Assembly (NCBI GenBank): GCA_009920875.1
Contig: RFZE01000095.1
Coordinates: 1 to 5,762 of the forward strand
DNA: 5,762 nucleotides
Reading direction: 5' to 3'
DNA from: Alphaproteobacteria bacterium
GTDB taxonomy: Bacteria > Pseudomonadota > Alphaproteobacteria > RS24
Shown here: piece after piece, positions 4,742 to 5,762 of the stretch
Layout of the letters: each line of letters begins with the position of its first letter
How positions within the stretch are numbered: the first letter of the stretch is position 1
Translations under genes and position numbers: made by a program
Notes under the pieces: model-generated
Database searches by the model: none
What the model was told of the DNA's origin: nothing
Seen by the model: the letters and a program-made list of their open reading frames with translations, nothing else

Positions 4742-5762
4742 TGGCCGATTTGACCGAACTCAATTTGGCAGAAGCGCGCGACCGGCTGGCCAAGAAAGAA
4801 TTCTCCGCCGTTGAATTGACCGAAGCGCATATGGCGCGCGTGTCCGCGTCTTCTGCGCTCAATGCTTATGTGTTGGAAACGCCTGAAAAGGCGCTCGAAA
4901 TGGCGGCTGAAAGCGACAAGAAGATTGCCGCCGGTGAGGCGCGGCCTTTGGAAGGTCTGCCGATTGGTGTGAAAGATTTGTTCTGCACCAAAGGCGTGCG
5001 CACAACCGCGTGCTCCAATATTTTGGGCGACTTCACCCCGCCTTATGAAAGCACGGTGACGCAAAACCTCTGGGGCGATGGCGCGGTGATGCTCGGCAAG
5101 CTGAATAATGACGAGTTCGCCATGGGCTCCTCAAACGAAACCTCGCGCTTTGGGCCGGTGGTCAATCCGTGGAAGGCCAATGGCACAGAGCTTGTGCCGG
5201 GCGGTTCTTCGGGCGGGTCTTCCGCCGCCGTTGCGGCGCGCCTCGGTATCGCCGCCACCGCCACAGATACGGGCGGCTCCATTCGCCAGCCTGCCGCCTT
5301 TACCGGCACAGTGGGCTTGAAGCCGACTTATGGCCGATGCTCGCGTTGGGGCATTGTTGCTTTTGCCTCATCGCTCGACCAAGCAGGGCCGATTACCCAT
5401 ACGGTGCGCGACGCGGCGATGATGCTGACCAGCATGGCCTCTTTCGACAAGCGCGACACGACCAGCGTTGAGCGCGATGTGCCTGATTATGAAGCGGCGC
5501 TGACCGGCGACATAAAAGGGCTGCGCGTCGGTATTCCGCAAGAATATCGCGTCGATAATATGCCTGCCGAGATTGAAAAATTGTGGCAGCAGGGCATTGA
5601 TTGGCTGAAAGCGGCAGGGGCGGAGATTGTCGATGTGTCACTGCCGCATACCAAATATGCGCTGCCTGCTTATTACATTATCGCGCCTGCCGAAGCGTCC
5701 TCTAATTTGGCGCGCTATGACGGCGTGCGCTATGGAGCGCGGCAAAACGGCGTCGATATTGA
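4741..5762 (+). CDS. gatA: Aspartyl/glutamyl-tRNA amidotransferase subunit A, N-terminal part (cut by window edge)
   Basis: GatA is the glutaminase subunit of GatCAB. It releases ammonia from glutamine, which is channelled to GatB to amidate misacylated Glu-tRNA(Gln) or Asp-tRNA(Asn). The first 340 codons of a usual ~490 are present. The Ser-cisSer-Lys triad of the amidase family is visible: Lys78 in LPIGVKDLF, Ser156 in VPGGSSGGSSAAVAA (152-166), and the nucleophile Ser180 in ATDTGGSIRQPAAFTG (174-189). NNDEFAMGSSNETS (122-135) and GRCSRWGIVAFASSLDQAGP (198-217) are further typical GatA stretches. The ATG at 4741 shares its A with the gatC stop. The C-terminal part, with remaining glutamine-binding residues, lies beyond the right edge, so completeness cannot be judged. 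gatB is likely downstream but is not seen. Confidence 0.97.
   Translation, partial: MADLTELNLAEARDRLAKKEFSAVELTEAHMARVSASSALNAYVLETPEKALEMAAESDKKIAAGEARPLEGLPIGVKDLFCTKGVRTTACSNILGDFTPPYESTVTQNLWGDGAVMLGKLNNDEFAMGSSNETSRFGPVVNPWKANGTELVPGGSSGGSSAAVAARLGIAATATDTGGSIRQPAAFTGTVGLKPTYGRCSRWGIVAFASSLDQAGPITHTVRDAAMMLTSMASFDKRDTTSVERDVPDYEAALTGDIKGLRVGIPQEYRVDNMPAEIEKLWQQGIDWLKAAGAEIVDVSLPHTKYALPAYYIIAPAEASSNLARYDGVRYGARQNGVDI

Overview
The window looks like ordinary chromosomal DNA from an alphaproteobacterium. Base composition is moderate (roughly mid-50s % GC by eye) and coding density is high. The main evidence is gene order: a gatC-gatA pair divergent from ruvX-pyrB-pyrC-plsY-topA, an arrangement familiar from many alphaproteobacteria. 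The protein sequences agree, including the alphaproteobacterial style of dihydroorotase next to pyrB and the GatA signature stretches. Order or genus cannot be fixed from this sequence. There are no mobile elements, tRNAs, rRNAs, CRISPR arrays or phage genes.

Layout on the minus strand, in transcription order from right to left: ruvX (Holliday junction resolvase-like nuclease); a 155-bp intergenic region with a candidate pyrB promoter; pyrB (aspartate carbamoyltransferase); pyrC (dihydroorotase-like), which overlaps pyrB by 4 bp; plsY (glycerol-3-phosphate acyltransferase), 20 bp further on; a 200-bp intergenic region with a good candidate topA promoter; and the first 225 codons of topA (DNA topoisomerase I), cut by the left edge. 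On the plus strand, after a 93-bp divergent region, are gatC and the first 340 codons of gatA, cut by the right edge. Their stop and start codons overlap by one base (TAATG). No stretch longer than 300 bases lacks a gene.

PyrB performs the first committed step of pyrimidine synthesis. Its neighbour PyrC has the dihydroorotase fold but has lost the HxH metal ligands, a later metal histidine and the catalytic aspartate. It is therefore probably a structural or regulatory partner of PyrB rather than an enzyme. PlsY is an inner-membrane lipid enzyme that appears to ride in the same transcript. GatC and GatA are subunits of the tRNA-dependent amidotransferase; gatB presumably lies outside the window or elsewhere.

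The points most worth a second look are the inactivated dihydroorotase, the absence of dprA from its usual place between plsY and topA, and the nearly leaderless pyrB start. I see no convincing new biological system here.
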